NCBI GenBank assembly: GCA_963699215.1 | Contig: OY969422.1 | Location: 1,922,001-1,986,000 of the forward strand | Direction: 5' to 3' | Source of the DNA: VRUE01 sp963699215 | GTDB taxonomy: Bacteria > Actinomycetota > Thermoleophilia > Solirubrobacterales > 70-9 | Length of the DNA: 64,000 nucleotides | In this document: one piece after another, positions 40,293-49,998 of the stretch | How the letters are laid out: each line of letters begins with the position of its first letter | Position numbering within the stretch: the stretch's first letter is position 1 | Translations under genes and position numbers: made by a program | Notes under the pieces: model-generated | Seen by the model: the letters and a program-made list of their open reading frames with translations, nothing else | Database searches by the model: none | Told to the model about the DNA's origin: nothing

Positions 40293-41798
40293 GTGGCCGC
40301 AATGCTCGCTACGGCGCAGACATTCACGCTCGACGGCATCGAGGCCAGGCCCGTGCGGGTCGAGGTCGACGTCCACCGCGGCCTGCCCGCCTTCTCGGTC
40401 GTAGGGCTGCCGGACGCGGCGGTCAGGGAGGCGCGCGAGCGGGTGCGAGCGGCGCTCGCCAACTGCGGCTTCGAGTTCCCGTTGCGGCGGCTCGTCGCCA
40501 ACCTGGCCCCGGCGAGCCTGCGCAAGGCCGGACCGGGGATGGACCTGCCGATCGCGGTGGCGCTGCTGGTCGCGTCCGGGCAGCTCGAGTGGGAGCGCCT
40601 GCCGCGCCTGGCGATGGTCGGCGAGCTGGCGCTGGACGGATCGGTGCGCTCCGTCCCCGGCGTGCTGGCTATCGCCGAGGCGGCTCGGACGCTCGGCGCC
40701 GAGGCGATCGCGGTACCGGCCGAGAACGGCGCCGAGGCGGCGCTGGTCGAGGGGATAGAGGTGCTCGCGCTCGACAGCCTCAGTCAGGTCGGGGAGCTGG
40801 CCGCGGGGGAGTGGACGCCCGCTCGGCCGGCGCCGCTGTCCCTCGCATCGGCCGCCCCGCCCGGCGCCCCCGACCTGGCCGATCTGCGCGGCCAGCCGCA
40901 CCTTCGCTATGCGCTGGAGGTCGCGGCCGCCGGCGGGCACAGCCTGCTGATGGTGGGGCCGCCGGGGGCGGGCAAGTCGCTTGCGGCGAGCCGCCTGCCG
41001 TCGATCCTGCCGCCGCTGGGGGCGGAGGAGGGGCTGGAGGTCGCGCGAGTCGCGAGCGCCTGCGGCCGCCTCAACGAGGGCTTCGGCGGCGGCAGGCCGT
41101 TCCGGGCGCCGCATCACACCGCCAGCCCACCCGCCGTCGTCGGCGGCGGGACCCCGCCCGCGCCCGGTGAGGCGACGCTCGCGCATCGCGGCGTCCTCTT
41201 TCTCGACGAGCTCTGCGAGTTCCGCCGTGACACGCTGGAGGCGCTGCGGGGGCCGCTGGAGAGCGGCTGGGTGGCGATCTCCCGCGCCGGTGGCAAGCGT
41301 CGCCTGCCCTGCCGGCCGATGCTCGTCGCCGCCTCCAATCCGTGTCCCTGCGGTCGCGGCGAGGCCGATCCCGAGTGCAACTGCGCGCCCCTCGCCGTGC
41401 GCCGCTACCAGAGCCGCCTCAGCGGCGCCCTCGCCGACCGTCTCGACATCCTCGTCGCGATCCGCCAGCCGAGCGCGGCGGAGATCGGCGGCCCGCCGGG
41501 CGAGTCCTCCGCCGCGGTGCGCGAGCGCGTCGCGGAGGCGCGGGCGCGGCAGGAAGGACGCCTCGGCGCCGGGCGGTGCAACGCCGATATGACTCCGGGG
41601 GAGGCGCGCGATTGCGCTCTCGGCGATGCCGCCGCGGCGCTTCTCGCCGAGACCTACTCGCGCCGCCGGCTCAGCGGTCGCGCCCATGACCGTGTGCTGC
41701 GGCTGGCGCAGACCGTCGCCGACCTGGCCGGCTCGGAGGCGGTCGGCCGCGAGCAGATCGCCCAGGCGCTGCAGCTGAGGAGGAGGGATCGTGACTAG
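40293..41798 (+). CDS. comM: ComM/YifB-family AAA+ ATPase (Mg-chelatase-like)
   Basis: In transformable bacteria ComM is a helicase that extends recombination joints of incoming DNA. The 501-residue protein has the N-terminal Lon-protease-like domain (GLPAFSVVGLPDAAVREARERV in part), Walker A GPPGAGKS near residue 224, Walker B LFLDELCEF, and a zinc-like cysteine group NPCPCGRGEADPECNC. GTG start at 40293; an ATG at 40302 is also possible. The stop overlaps dprA by eight bases, pairing two DNA-uptake proteins. Confidence 0.92.
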   Translation: MAAMLATAQTFTLDGIEARPVRVEVDVHRGLPAFSVVGLPDAAVREARERVRAALANCGFEFPLRRLVANLAPASLRKAGPGMDLPIAVALLVASGQLEWERLPRLAMVGELALDGSVRSVPGVLAIAEAARTLGAEAIAVPAENGAEAALVEGIEVLALDSLSQVGELAAGEWTPARPAPLSLASAAPPGAPDLADLRGQPHLRYALEVAAAGGHSLLMVGPPGAGKSLAASRLPSILPPLGAEEGLEVARVASACGRLNEGFGGGRPFRAPHHTASPPAVVGGGTPPAPGEATLAHRGVLFLDELCEFRRDTLEALRGPLESGWVAISRAGGKRRLPCRPMLVAASNPCPCGRGEADPECNCAPLAVRRYQSRLSGALADRLDILVAIRQPSAAEIGGPPGESSAAVRERVAEARARQEGRLGAGRCNADMTPGEARDCALGDAAAALLAETYSRRRLSGRAHDRVLRLAQTVADLAGSEAVGREQIAQALQLRRRDRD

Positions 41799-42918
41799 CC
41801 GCACCTCCCCCCAGAGCTGTCCGGAGTGCCTGCGCCGCGCGCGACTGCTGGCTCACCTGGCGCCGTACATCGAGAAGATCGCAACCGGTGCACCCGGTAG
41901 ACGCTCGCCGGAGCTGCTCCGCCTCGACAACGAGAATCTGGCGGCGGCGGTGGCGCCGAAGATCGCGGTGCAGGTCCTGACGCGGATCGCGGCGCTGCCG
42001 GAGGAGCGCCTGCTCGGCGAGCTCGCGGCGGCGGATTGCTGGGCCTGTTGCCGTCACGACCCGCTTTACCCGGTGGGTCTGCGGGACGCCGCCGACGCCC
42101 CCTGGGCGCTGATCGGCAGGGGCGACCCGGCTTTGCTGAGTCGGCTGGTCCCGGATGCCGCGGTGACGCTGGTGGGGGCGAGGCGCGCCAGCGCCTACGG
42201 CCGCGAGGTGGCGCGCGATCTGGCTCGCGAGCTGGCCTCGGCGGAGCTGGTCGTGGTCAGCGGGCTCGCCTTCGGCATCGACGCCTGCGCCCACCGGGGT
42301 GCGCTCGAAGCGGGGCTGACCGTCGCTGTACTCGGCTGCGGGGCCGACGTCGCCTATCCCGCCGCCCACCGCTCGCTGTGGCGCCGGATCGGCCAGAGCG
42401 GCCTCGTGCTCTCCGAGCTGCCGCCAGGGAGCGGCGCCTGGCGCTGGACCTTTCCCGCCCGCAACCGGATCATGGCGGCACTATCCGGAATGACCGTCGT
42501 GGTGGAGGCGGCGGAGCGCTCGGGCTCGCTGATCACCGCCGACCTCGCCGCCGACTTGGGCAGGGACCTCGGCGCCGTGCCGGGGCCGGTCGGCTCGCGA
42601 CTCTCGGCCGGCCCGAACAACCTGCTGGCCGGCGGCGCCTGCCTCGTTCGCGGCGCGCAGGACGTGCTCGACGCGATGCTCGGGCCCGGCGTGCGCCGGA
42701 TCGAGCGTGCCGGTCCCCGGTTGGAGCCAGGGCAGCAGGCCGTTCTCGAGGCGCTGGAGCTGGGCGCCGAGACCTGCGACGCGGTCGCCGCCGAGCTGCG
42801 CCTTCCGGGCGGCGAGGCGGCGGCGGCGCTGGCCGACCTCGAGGCGCTCGGCTACGTCAGCTGCTCCCTGGTCGGCGTCTACACGCGGACGACCTTGCAA
42901 CTGCCATCCGACATCTAG
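41791..42918 (+). CDS. dprA: DNA-processing protein DprA
   Basis: DprA loads RecA on single-stranded DNA during natural transformation. The 375-residue protein has the Rossmann-like core: VTLVGARRASAYGREVA, VVSGLAFGIDACAHRGAL, LGCGADVAYP, FPARNRIMAALSG, and a C-terminal winged-helix-like domain. The N-terminus carries CPECLRR and, further on, CWACCRHD, four or five cysteines that could form a zinc site. GTG start overlapping comM. No other transformation genes are in the window. Confidence 0.94.
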   Translation: MTSRTSPQSCPECLRRARLLAHLAPYIEKIATGAPGRRSPELLRLDNENLAAAVAPKIAVQVLTRIAALPEERLLGELAAADCWACCRHDPLYPVGLRDAADAPWALIGRGDPALLSRLVPDAAVTLVGARRASAYGREVARDLARELASAELVVVSGLAFGIDACAHRGALEAGLTVAVLGCGADVAYPAAHRSLWRRIGQSGLVLSELPPGSGAWRWTFPARNRIMAALSGMTVVVEAAERSGSLITADLAADLGRDLGAVPGPVGSRLSAGPNNLLAGGACLVRGAQDVLDAMLGPGVRRIERAGPRLEPGQQAVLEALELGAETCDAVAAELRLPGGEAAAALADLEALGYVSCSLVGVYTRTTLQLPSDI

Positions 42919-42930
42919 GCTGGAGGCCCA

Positions 42931-43734
42931 ATGAACACGAGACGAGTTCCAACCGCCCTTTCGATCGCCGGCTCGGATTCCGGAGCGGGCGCCGGTATCC
43001 AGGCCGATCTCAAGGCCTTCGCCTGCTGCGCCGTGCACGGCATGACCGCGATCACCGCGATCACCGCCCAGAACACGGTCGGCGTCAGTGCGGTGGAGAC
43101 CGTCTCCCCGGAGACGATCGTCGCCCAGGTTCGGGCTGTCGCCGAGGACATCGGCGTCGATGCGGTCAAGATCGGCATGCTCGGCACGGTGGAGACCGTC
43201 GACGCCGTGATCGAGGCGCTCGATCTGCTCGGCGAGGCGCCGGTGGTCGTCGACCCGGTGATGGTCGCCGAGAGCGGCGCGGTCCTGCTCGACGAAGATG
43301 CACGCACCGCTCTGGTCGAGCGGCTGTTGCCGCTGGCAACCGTGGTGACGCCGAACATCCCGGAGGCGCGGGCGCTGACCGGAGCGGGCGAGCGGGATTC
43401 CCAGGAGGACCTGGCACGCGAGGTGCTGGCGCTGGGGCCGGAAGCGGTGATCGTCACCGGGGGCCACAGCGAGGAGGTCGTAGACCTCTATTTCGACGGT
43501 TCGAGGGCCGAGGCGATCCCAGGCGACCGCCATCCCGACGGTGCCTCGCACGGCTCGGGCTGCACGCACTCCTCGGCGGTGGCGGCCTTTCTCGCTCGCG
43601 GCTTCACGCCGCTGGAGGCGGCTAGAGAAGCCCGGCGCGTCGCCGCGCAGGCCGTGGTTGGAGGGCTTCGGGGTCTCGGGGCGGGCGCTGGGCCGGTCGA
43701 CGTGCTGGGCATGGCGGGTACATTCCAGCCATGA
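42931..43734 (+). CDS. thiD: hydroxymethylpyrimidine/phosphomethylpyrimidine kinase
   Basis: Makes HMP-diphosphate for thiamine synthesis. The 267-residue ribokinase-fold protein has SIAGSDSGAGAGIQADLKAF at its start, the VKIGMLG region, VVDPVMVAESGA, and the catalytic-loop GASHGSGCTHSSAVAAFLA. No TPP riboswitch is visible in the 12-base gap after dprA. Its stop overlaps the ATG of ilvD (ATGA). Confidence 0.95.
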   Translation: MNTRRVPTALSIAGSDSGAGAGIQADLKAFACCAVHGMTAITAITAQNTVGVSAVETVSPETIVAQVRAVAEDIGVDAVKIGMLGTVETVDAVIEALDLLGEAPVVVDPVMVAESGAVLLDEDARTALVERLLPLATVVTPNIPEARALTGAGERDSQEDLAREVLALGPEAVIVTGGHSEEVVDLYFDGSRAEAIPGDRHPDGASHGSGCTHSSAVAAFLARGFTPLEAAREARRVAAQAVVGGLRGLGAGAGPVDVLGMAGTFQP

Positions 43735-45425
43735 GCAGCAACGGCTCCACCTCGACCAAGCTTCCGCGCCCGCGCTCCAGCGCCGTCTTCGACGGTCCGG
43801 ACCGCGCCGCCGCACGCGCCTACATGAAGGGGATCGGGTTCGACGACGACGCGCTCAGCCGGCCGACGATCGGCATCGCCAACACCTGGATCGAGGCGAT
43901 GCCCTGCAACTTCCACCTGCGCGGCCTGGCCGAGCACATCAAACGGGGCGTGCGCGCCGCCGGCGGCACGCCGATGGAGTTCAACACGGTCGCGATCTCC
44001 GACGGGATCACGATGGGGACGCAGGGGATGAAGACCTCGCTGGTCAGCCGCGAGACGATTGCCGACTCGATCGAGTTGACCGCGCGCGGCTACCAGTTCG
44101 ACGCGATCGTCGCGCTCTCCGCCTGCGACAAGACGATCCCGGGCTGCGTGATGGCGCTGGCCCGGCTCGACGTCCCTTCGCTGATGCTCTACGGCGGCTC
44201 GATCGCACCCGGCCGCTGGCACGACCGCGACGTCACCATCCTCGACGTCTTCGAGGCCGTCGGCGCCCACGCCGCGGGGGACATGAGCGATGAGGAACTG
44301 CGCGAGCTGGAGGACGTCGCCAGCCCCGGCGCCGGGGCCTGCGGAGGGCAGTTCACCGCCAACACGATGGCCTGCGCCTTCGAGGCGCTGGGGATCAGCC
44401 CGGGTGGCTCGGCGATGGTGCCGGCCGAAGACGACGAGAAGGACAGCGTCGCCGAGAAGATCGGCGAACTCGTGATGCGGGTGCTCAGCGAGGACCTACG
44501 ACCGAGCCGGATCATCACCCGCGAGTCGCTGGAGAACGCAATCGCCTGCGTCTGCGCCTCGGGCGGCTCGACCAACGGGGTCCTGCACCTGCTCGCTGTC
44601 GCTCGCGAGGCCGGGATAGAGCTGAGCATCGACGACTTCGAGCGGATCTCGCGGCAGACGCCGCTGCTCGCCGACCTGAAGCCCGGTGGCCGCTTCGTCG
44701 CCACCGACCTCTACGCGGCCGGCGGCGTCCCGCTCATCCTCGAGCGTCTGGCCGAGGCGGGGATCCTGCACGGGGAGGAGATCACGGTCAGCGGGCGCAC
44801 GATCGGCGAAGAGGCCGAGGCGGCGAGCGAGGCCGAGGGACAGGAAGTGGTGCGGCCGCTCTCCGATCCGCTCAAGGCCGAAGGCGGCCTGGCGATCCTG
44901 CGCGGGAACCTGGCTCCTGAAGGCGCCGTGGTCAAGCTCGCCGGCACCGAGCGCACCAAGCAGGTCGGCCCGGCCCGCGTCTTCGAGTCCGAGGAGGAGT
45001 GCTTCCGCGCTGTCAAGGAGCAGGCGATCCGCCCCGGCGACATCGTCGTCATCCGCAACGAGGGGCCCGCCGGCGGCCCCGGCATGCGCGAGATGCTGCA
45101 GGTCACGGCGGCGATCGTCGGCGAGGGCCTGGGCGAGGAGGTGGCCCTGCTCACCGACGGTCGCTTCTCCGGCGCCACCCGCGGCCTGATGGCTGGCCAC
45201 GTCGCCCCCGAGGCCGTCAAGGGCGGTCCGATCGCGGCGATCCGCGAGGGCGACGAGATCAGCTTCGACGTCGACGCCAGGCGCCTCGACGTCGCCCTCT
45301 CCGACGAGGAGATCGCCAAACGAGTGGCGGAGTACGAGCCGCCGCCGCCGCTCTACGAGCGCGGCGTGATGGCGAAGTACGCGGCGACCGTGAGCTCGGC
45401 CGCGCAGGGCGCGATCACGGGCTAG
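43731..45425 (+). CDS. ilvD: dihydroxy-acid dehydratase
   Basis: The third step of valine/isoleucine synthesis, an iron-sulfur enzyme. The 564-residue protein contains SACDKTIPGCVMAL and GACGGQFTANTMACAFEALG (cluster cysteines) and LLTDGRFSGATRGLM near the C-terminus, the family signature. Start ATG 43731 overlaps thiD. The end overlaps by four bases the end of the convergent hydrolase gene. No other branched-chain genes are nearby. Confidence 0.96.
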   Translation: MSSNGSTSTKLPRPRSSAVFDGPDRAAARAYMKGIGFDDDALSRPTIGIANTWIEAMPCNFHLRGLAEHIKRGVRAAGGTPMEFNTVAISDGITMGTQGMKTSLVSRETIADSIELTARGYQFDAIVALSACDKTIPGCVMALARLDVPSLMLYGGSIAPGRWHDRDVTILDVFEAVGAHAAGDMSDEELRELEDVASPGAGACGGQFTANTMACAFEALGISPGGSAMVPAEDDEKDSVAEKIGELVMRVLSEDLRPSRIITRESLENAIACVCASGGSTNGVLHLLAVAREAGIELSIDDFERISRQTPLLADLKPGGRFVATDLYAAGGVPLILERLAEAGILHGEEITVSGRTIGEEAEAASEAEGQEVVRPLSDPLKAEGGLAILRGNLAPEGAVVKLAGTERTKQVGPARVFESEEECFRAVKEQAIRPGDIVVIRNEGPAGGPGMREMLQVTAAIVGEGLGEEVALLTDGRFSGATRGLMAGHVAPEAVKGGPIAAIREGDEISFDVDARRLDVALSDEEIAKRVAEYEPPPPLYERGVMAKYAATVSSAAQGAITG

Positions 45426-46342
45426 TCCGTCAGGAAGTCGTCAAGCAGGGCGTTGAACCGTTCGGGCCGCTCGATCTGGGGAACGTGGCCGGTGCGCTCG
45501 AACAGCTCCAGCCGCGACCTGGGGATCAGGCGGTGGTAGCCGATCGCCGCCTCGACCGGGACGATCCGGTCGTTCAACCCCCAGACGACGAGGGTCGGGA
45601 TCTCGATCTCCGGTAGGCGGTGGCGGGTGTCGTAGCCACCGATCGCGCGCAGCGAGGGGCCGAAGCCAGGGCTGGCGATGCTGGGCGAGAGCTGCTCCTG
45701 CAGCAGCTCGGGGCGGAGCCCGTTCGGGTTGCGGAAGATGTTGCCGAAGGCCAGCTTGCGGCCTCGCGGGCGGGTCAGGTAGCTGCGGTGAGGGCCGACG
45801 AGAAAGGGGAACGTCGCTTCGAGCATCTTCAGCGCCGCGTCGCCGCGCCGTCCCTCCGCCTCGGCGAAGCTGACCCCAGCCGCCGAGACCAGCACCAACC
45901 GCTCGAAGCGCGACGGCCGTTCGATCGCCGCCTCGGTTGCGACGAAGCCGCCCATCGAGTTGCCGACAAGCGCCGCCACCCGGTCGATCCCGAGCTTCTC
46001 GCAGAAGTCGTGGATGAGGCGCCCGTAGGCGGGCATGTCGATCGGCCAGGAGGGCATCGCGCTCTCGCCGAAGCCGGGCAGGTCGAGGGCGATCGCACGG
46101 TGGGTGCGGCCGAAGTGGGGCAGGTTCTCGAGCCAGTTGCGCCAGCAGCCGGCGAGCCCGTGGACGAAGAGGATCGGCTCGCCCTCGCCGATCTCCGCGT
46201 AGTTGACCTCGGCCCCCGGCAGCCGCACCCGGCGCAGGTGCTCGCGCCAGTCGATCTTCAGCCACTCGGGGTCGGGGTTGCCGTAGTCGCCGGCCGGGAA
46301 GTTGACCGACCCGCTCATCACGCCCTCCGCGCCCTCAGGCAT
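45422..46342 (-). CDS. alpha/beta-fold hydrolase
   Basis: A 306-residue alpha/beta hydrolase with the oxyanion region FVHGLAGCWRNW (about residue 60), nucleophile elbow GNSMGG (Ser near residue 130), the acid in NDRIVP, and the catalytic His in RTGHVPQIERP. The family includes esterases, C-C hydrolases and haloperoxidase-like enzymes; the substrate cannot be read. ATG 46342 overlaps the end of the upstream folate-ligase-like gene by eight bases, so the two are probably co-expressed. A second ATG at 46318 is also possible. Confidence 0.85.
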   Translation of the reverse strand: MPEGAEGVMSGSVNFPAGDYGNPDPEWLKIDWREHLRRVRLPGAEVNYAEIGEGEPILFVHGLAGCWRNWLENLPHFGRTHRAIALDLPGFGESAMPSWPIDMPAYGRLIHDFCEKLGIDRVAALVGNSMGGFVATEAAIERPSRFERLVLVSAAGVSFAEAEGRRGDAALKMLEATFPFLVGPHRSYLTRPRGRKLAFGNIFRNPNGLRPELLQEQLSPSIASPGFGPSLRAIGGYDTRHRLPEIEIPTLVVWGLNDRIVPVEAAIGYHRLIPRSRLELFERTGHVPQIERPERFNALLDDFLTD

Positions 46343-47048
46343 AGCCCATCCTTTCCAGGATCGGTATCTCGCGGATCTGGGGAGGCTGCAGGTGGTCCCA
46401 GAGGATGCCGCGCGGGCGCTCGTAGGTGCGCTCGACCTCGATCACCGCGCGCGGCGTCGCGATCAGGTCGACGGGAAGATCGTGGGAGATCACCGGCAGG
46501 TGTCGGCGCATGATCTGGATCGGGTGGACGGTGGTGGCGATCGTCGTGTGGTCGTCGATCTTGCCGGCGTCGATCAGGATCCCGTACTCGAGGTCGTTGT
46601 AACCGCCTCCCTTGCCGATCCGCGCTCCGCTCAGGTTCACCGCGACCGAGCCGGTGAGGACGAAGTCGATCTCGGGGAGGTCGTCGAGCGCGACCACCCG
46701 TCCGTGCTTGAGCGCCCCCTTGATCGTCGCCGCCTCTTTGATCGCGGCCTTCGAGAGCCGCTTCGGCTCGAGCACGCGGAAGGGATGCGGGTCGCGCAGG
46801 CGAGGCACGGCCATGATCAGCGTCTTGCCTTCTTCCAGGGCCATCCGGCGCGCCTGCGTCTGCGGCGAGTCCGGATTCGCCTTGATCGCCCGCGCCCGCT
46901 TCCAGAGGCGGTGGCTGGCGAGCTTTTCGGCCGCCATCCGCGCCCCGGCGAAGTTCGGGATCCGGCCCTCGGCGCCGGGGAAGCGGGAGACCCCCTCGCG
47001 GTCCATCGCCTTCCAGATCTCGGCCCGGACTTGGTCCTTCGATCGCAC
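46335..47048 (-). CDS. 5-formyltetrahydrofolate cyclo-ligase-family protein
   Basis: The 237-residue protein has the 5-FCL fold features: EGRIPNFAGARMAAEKL at the N-terminus, LIMAVPRLRDPHPFRVL, and the phosphate-binding RIGKGGGYNDLEYGIL (GKGGGYxD, where canonical enzymes have GxGxGYYD). The N-terminal part resembles the vertebrate MTHFSD-type branch more than the short bacterial FAU1 enzymes. GTG 47048 is the only good in-frame start. It shares an operon with the alpha/beta hydrolase. Direct folate activity is likely but not certain. Confidence 0.75.
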   Translation of the reverse strand: MRSKDQVRAEIWKAMDREGVSRFPGAEGRIPNFAGARMAAEKLASHRLWKRARAIKANPDSPQTQARRMALEEGKTLIMAVPRLRDPHPFRVLEPKRLSKAAIKEAATIKGALKHGRVVALDDLPEIDFVLTGSVAVNLSGARIGKGGGYNDLEYGILIDAGKIDDHTTIATTVHPIQIMRRHLPVISHDLPVDLIATPRAVIEVERTYERPRGILWDHLQPPQIREIPILERMGYA

Positions 47049-47198
47049 CGGGGAAACATATCCGTCGCGGCCTCCCGCGACCGCCGCGCTGGCACGTAGA
47101 TTGCAGGTAAGAGTCCCGTCCAGCCGAATGATCCGTATGCCTAAACTTTCCGCAGACCGATTCGAGGCATGCCGGATGGCGAGCCCACGGGAGAGCTG

Positions 47199-48236
47199 AT
47201 GGGTCGCAAGACGCAAATCGCAATCGTCACCGCTGTTGCGGTGCTTGCCCTCGGGGCGGTCGGCGCCTACGCCTACGACAGCTCCCAGGACGGCACGATC
47301 GCCGAGGGGGTGACGATCGCCGGCGTCGACGTGGGCGGCATGGACGAAGCGGAAGCGAAGCGTGCCGTGCGCAGGCAGCTGCTGGCGCCGCTGCGTCACT
47401 CGTTGCGGGTGGGCTACGACGGGGAGAGCTGGGAGCTGCCGGGGAAGACGCTGAAGCTGCATGTCGACCTCGACCGGGCGGTGGAAGACGCGGTCGACCA
47501 GAGCCGCACGGGTGGCCTGCCCGGACGGCTCGTCCGCTACGTGACGGGCGGCAACCTCGACGAGAATGTCTCGGCCGATGTCATCTACTCCCAGCCGGCG
47601 GTCAATCGCTTCGTGCGGAAGGTCGCCGAGGAGGTCGATCGCGAACCGCGCGACGCCAGCGTGGAAGCCGACGGCGACTCGCTCGAGGTGGTGCCGGCCG
47701 AGAACGGCCGCAAGCTGCGCGACAACCTGCTGACGCGTCAGCTGAACGCCGCGGTCCTCAACGCCAGCGCCGACCACACGATCGCCGCGCGCACGCACTA
47801 CATCGAGCCGCAGGTGACGACGAAGGAAGCCGCCACCGCCTACCCGACCTACCTCACCCTCGACCGCGCCACCTACACGCTGCGCTTCTGGGAAGACCTG
47901 AAGCTGGTCAAGAGCTACACCGTCGCCGTCGGGCAGGAAGGGCTGGAAACGCCGGAAGGGCTCTACCACATCCAGGACAAGCAGGTCGAACCCACCTGGC
48001 ATGTGCCCGAGTCCGACTGGGCGGGCTCGCTCGCCGGGCAGTCGATCCCACCGGGCCCGTCGAACCCGCTGAAGGCTCGCTGGATGGGGATCTTCGAAGG
48101 CGCCGGTATCCACGGGACCGAAGAAACCTCCTCGCTGGGGACGGCCGCCTCGCATGGCTGCGTGCGGATGTCGATCGAAGACGTGGAAGACCTCTACGAC
48201 CGCGTCGAAGTGGGAACCCCGATCTACATCGGGTAG
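47199..48236 (+). CDS. L,D-transpeptidase with peptidoglycan-binding domain
   Basis: Forms 3-3 crosslinks in peptidoglycan outside the membrane. An N-terminal transmembrane segment (IAIVTAVAVLALGAVGAYAY) leads to a putative peptidoglycan-binding_4 domain (GTIAEGVTIAGVDVGGMD and following) and a C-terminal YkuD catalytic domain, with GIHGTEE and SHGCVRMS (catalytic Cys near residue 321). I use ATG 47199, preceded by a good GGGAGAG ribosome site; an upstream ATG at 47169 would add 10 residues. Length 345 residues. Confidence 0.92.
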   Translation: MGRKTQIAIVTAVAVLALGAVGAYAYDSSQDGTIAEGVTIAGVDVGGMDEAEAKRAVRRQLLAPLRHSLRVGYDGESWELPGKTLKLHVDLDRAVEDAVDQSRTGGLPGRLVRYVTGGNLDENVSADVIYSQPAVNRFVRKVAEEVDREPRDASVEADGDSLEVVPAENGRKLRDNLLTRQLNAAVLNASADHTIAARTHYIEPQVTTKEAATAYPTYLTLDRATYTLRFWEDLKLVKSYTVAVGQEGLETPEGLYHIQDKQVEPTWHVPESDWAGSLAGQSIPPGPSNPLKARWMGIFEGAGIHGTEETSSLGTAASHGCVRMSIEDVEDLYDRVEVGTPIYIG

Positions 48237-48272
48237 CGCAGGCTCGCGGCGTCGCACGGCGAATCTCACCCA

Positions 48273-49160
48273 ATGACCTGGGACGAGGCGCTTGCCGGAT
48301 ACGACCGCGATCTGCGCGCGCGCAGCATGGCCGAGCGAACCCGCAAGGCCTACGGGGTGGATCTGGGGCAATTCGTGGAATGGGTCAAGGGGCGGGGGCT
48401 GGAGCCCGGCGACGTGCGTCACCGCGACGTGCGCCGTTTCGGCGCCGGGTTGAGCTCGGAGGGGCTGGCGCCGGCGACGGTGGCGCGCAAGCTCGCCGCC
48501 GTTCGCGGCCTCTTCGACTTCCTCGTCCGTACCGAGCGGATCGGCCACAACCCCGCCGACCTGGTCTCGAGCCCCAAGAAGGAAGGGAAGCTGCCGCAGG
48601 TGCTGAGCGGCGAGCAGGTGCGCTCGCTGCTGGAGCGGATACCGGCTCGCACCCCGCTGGAGCTACGCGACCGCGCCATGCTCGAGCTCGCCTACTCCTG
48701 CGGCTTGCGCTGCGAGGAGATCGTCAACCTCGACAGCGACTCATTCGATTTCGAGAGCGAGCAGCTGCGGGTGCTCGGCAAGGGCTCCAAGGAGCGGCTG
48801 CTGCCGGTCGGCGAGCCGGCTCAGCGGGCGCTGCGCCGTTACCTGGAGCGGGGCCGGCGCGCTCTGGCCCTCGACTCGCGCGAGGCGGCGCTGTTCCTCT
48901 CCAAGAGCGGCCGGCGCCTCTCCAACTCCGACGTCACCCGCCGCTTGGGGCTCTGGGTGCGCGAGGCGGCGCTCGCCGCCGGCGTCTCGCCGCACTCGCT
49001 GCGCCACAGCTTCGCCACGCACCTGCTGGAAGGCGGCGCCGACCTGCGATCGATCCAAGAGTTGTTGGGTCATGCGTCGATCTCGACCACGCAGGTCTAC
49101 ACTCGTGTCGACGCCGCTCGCCTGCGGGAGGCCTACGCTGCGACCCATCCACGCGCATGA
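48273..49160 (+). CDS. xerC: Xer-family tyrosine recombinase (XerC/XerD)
   Basis: The 295-residue protein has an N-terminal core-binding SAM-like domain and a C-terminal catalytic domain with all expected residues: Arg in GLRCEEI, Lys in GKGSKER, His-x-x-Arg in HSLRHSF, His in LLGHASI, and the nucleophile Tyr in TQVYTRV. It resolves chromosome dimers at dif; XerC versus XerD cannot be decided here. Position before a WhiG-type sigma factor fits the Streptomyces-like xerC-whiG order and argues for the housekeeping enzyme, not a mobile integrase. Confidence 0.9.
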   Translation: MTWDEALAGYDRDLRARSMAERTRKAYGVDLGQFVEWVKGRGLEPGDVRHRDVRRFGAGLSSEGLAPATVARKLAAVRGLFDFLVRTERIGHNPADLVSSPKKEGKLPQVLSGEQVRSLLERIPARTPLELRDRAMLELAYSCGLRCEEIVNLDSDSFDFESEQLRVLGKGSKERLLPVGEPAQRALRRYLERGRRALALDSREAALFLSKSGRRLSNSDVTRRLGLWVREAALAAGVSPHSLRHSFATHLLEGGADLRSIQELLGHASISTTQVYTRVDAARLREAYAATHPRA

Positions 49161-49204
49161 TGCGCAAATGATTCCCCACCGGCCATAGAATCGAGCGAAC
49201 TTTT

Positions 49205-49978
49205 ATGGAAACCGGCGTAAAAGAGGTGGAGCTGCGCGACCTGTGGCGCCGCTACAAGGACGATGGCGACAGCGCCGCGCGCGAGCGCCTGGTGGTGGCC
49301 TACTCGCCGATGGTCAAGTTCGTCGCCGGCCGGCTCGGCGCCGGGCTGCCCTCTCACGTCGAGGACGCCGACCTGATCTCCTACGGCCTGATGGGCCTGA
49401 TCGGCGCGATCGAGCGCTTCGAGCCCGAGCGCGGGATCAAGTTCGAGACCTTCGCGATGACGCGGATACGCGGCGCGATCATCGACGAGCTGCGCTCGCT
49501 GGACTGGGTGCCCCGCTCGGTCCGCTCGCGGGCGCGCGAAATCGAGGCGGCGCAGGCGAAGCTGGAGCACGAGCTGCAGCGAGCGCCGACCGAGGCCGAG
49601 CTCGCCGCCAAGGTGGGGTTGAGCGAGGAGGATCTGCAAACCGCGCTGCTCGAGATCGCCAACTCCTCGGTCTACGCGCTCGACGAGCTCTGGACGATCT
49701 CCGACTCCTCGGGCGATCAGGTCTCGCTGCTCGACACGATCTCGGACCCGCGCGCCGAAGACCCGCAGGAATCGCTTGCCAGCAGCGAGATCAAGGACCG
49801 CCTGACCGAGTCGATCTCCTCGCTGCCCGAGCGCGAGCAACTGGTCGTCGCGCTCTACTACTACGAGAACCTCACCCTGCGCGAGATCGGCGAGGTGCTC
49901 GGCGTCACCGAGTCGCGGGTCTCGCAGCTGCACACCAAGGCGGTCATGCGGTTGAAGTCCTCTTTACAGGAGGTCTAG
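49205..49978 (+). CDS. RNA polymerase sigma factor, FliA/WhiG family
   Basis: A 257-residue group 3 sigma factor. Region 2 shows YSPMVKFVAGRL, DLISYGLMGLIGAIERFEP and KFETFAMTRIRGAIIDELRS; region 3 follows; region 4 shows LPEREQLVVALYYYENLTLREIGEVLGVTESRVSQ (cited in parts). In motile bacteria this family drives flagellar genes; in Streptomyces WhiG controls sporulation. The xer-whiG neighbourhood supports the WhiG-like label. No anti-sigma factor is seen nearby. Confidence 0.9.
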   Translation: METGVKEVELRDLWRRYKDDGDSAARERLVVAYSPMVKFVAGRLGAGLPSHVEDADLISYGLMGLIGAIERFEPERGIKFETFAMTRIRGAIIDELRSLDWVPRSVRSRAREIEAAQAKLEHELQRAPTEAELAAKVGLSEEDLQTALLEIANSSVYALDELWTISDSSGDQVSLLDTISDPRAEDPQESLASSEIKDRLTESISSLPEREQLVVALYYYENLTLREIGEVLGVTESRVSQLHTKAVMRLKSSLQEV

Positions 49979-49998
49979 CGGCGGTCTAATCTCGTTGT

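Noticed and set aside
42919..42930. TPP riboswitch before thiD
   Set aside because: Only 12 bases separate dprA and thiD, too little for an aptamer.
48273..49160. Xer recombinase as the integrase of a mobile element
   Set aside because: It lies beside the WhiG-type sigma gene in a housekeeping order and 5 kb from the tRNA; no attachment sites flank it.
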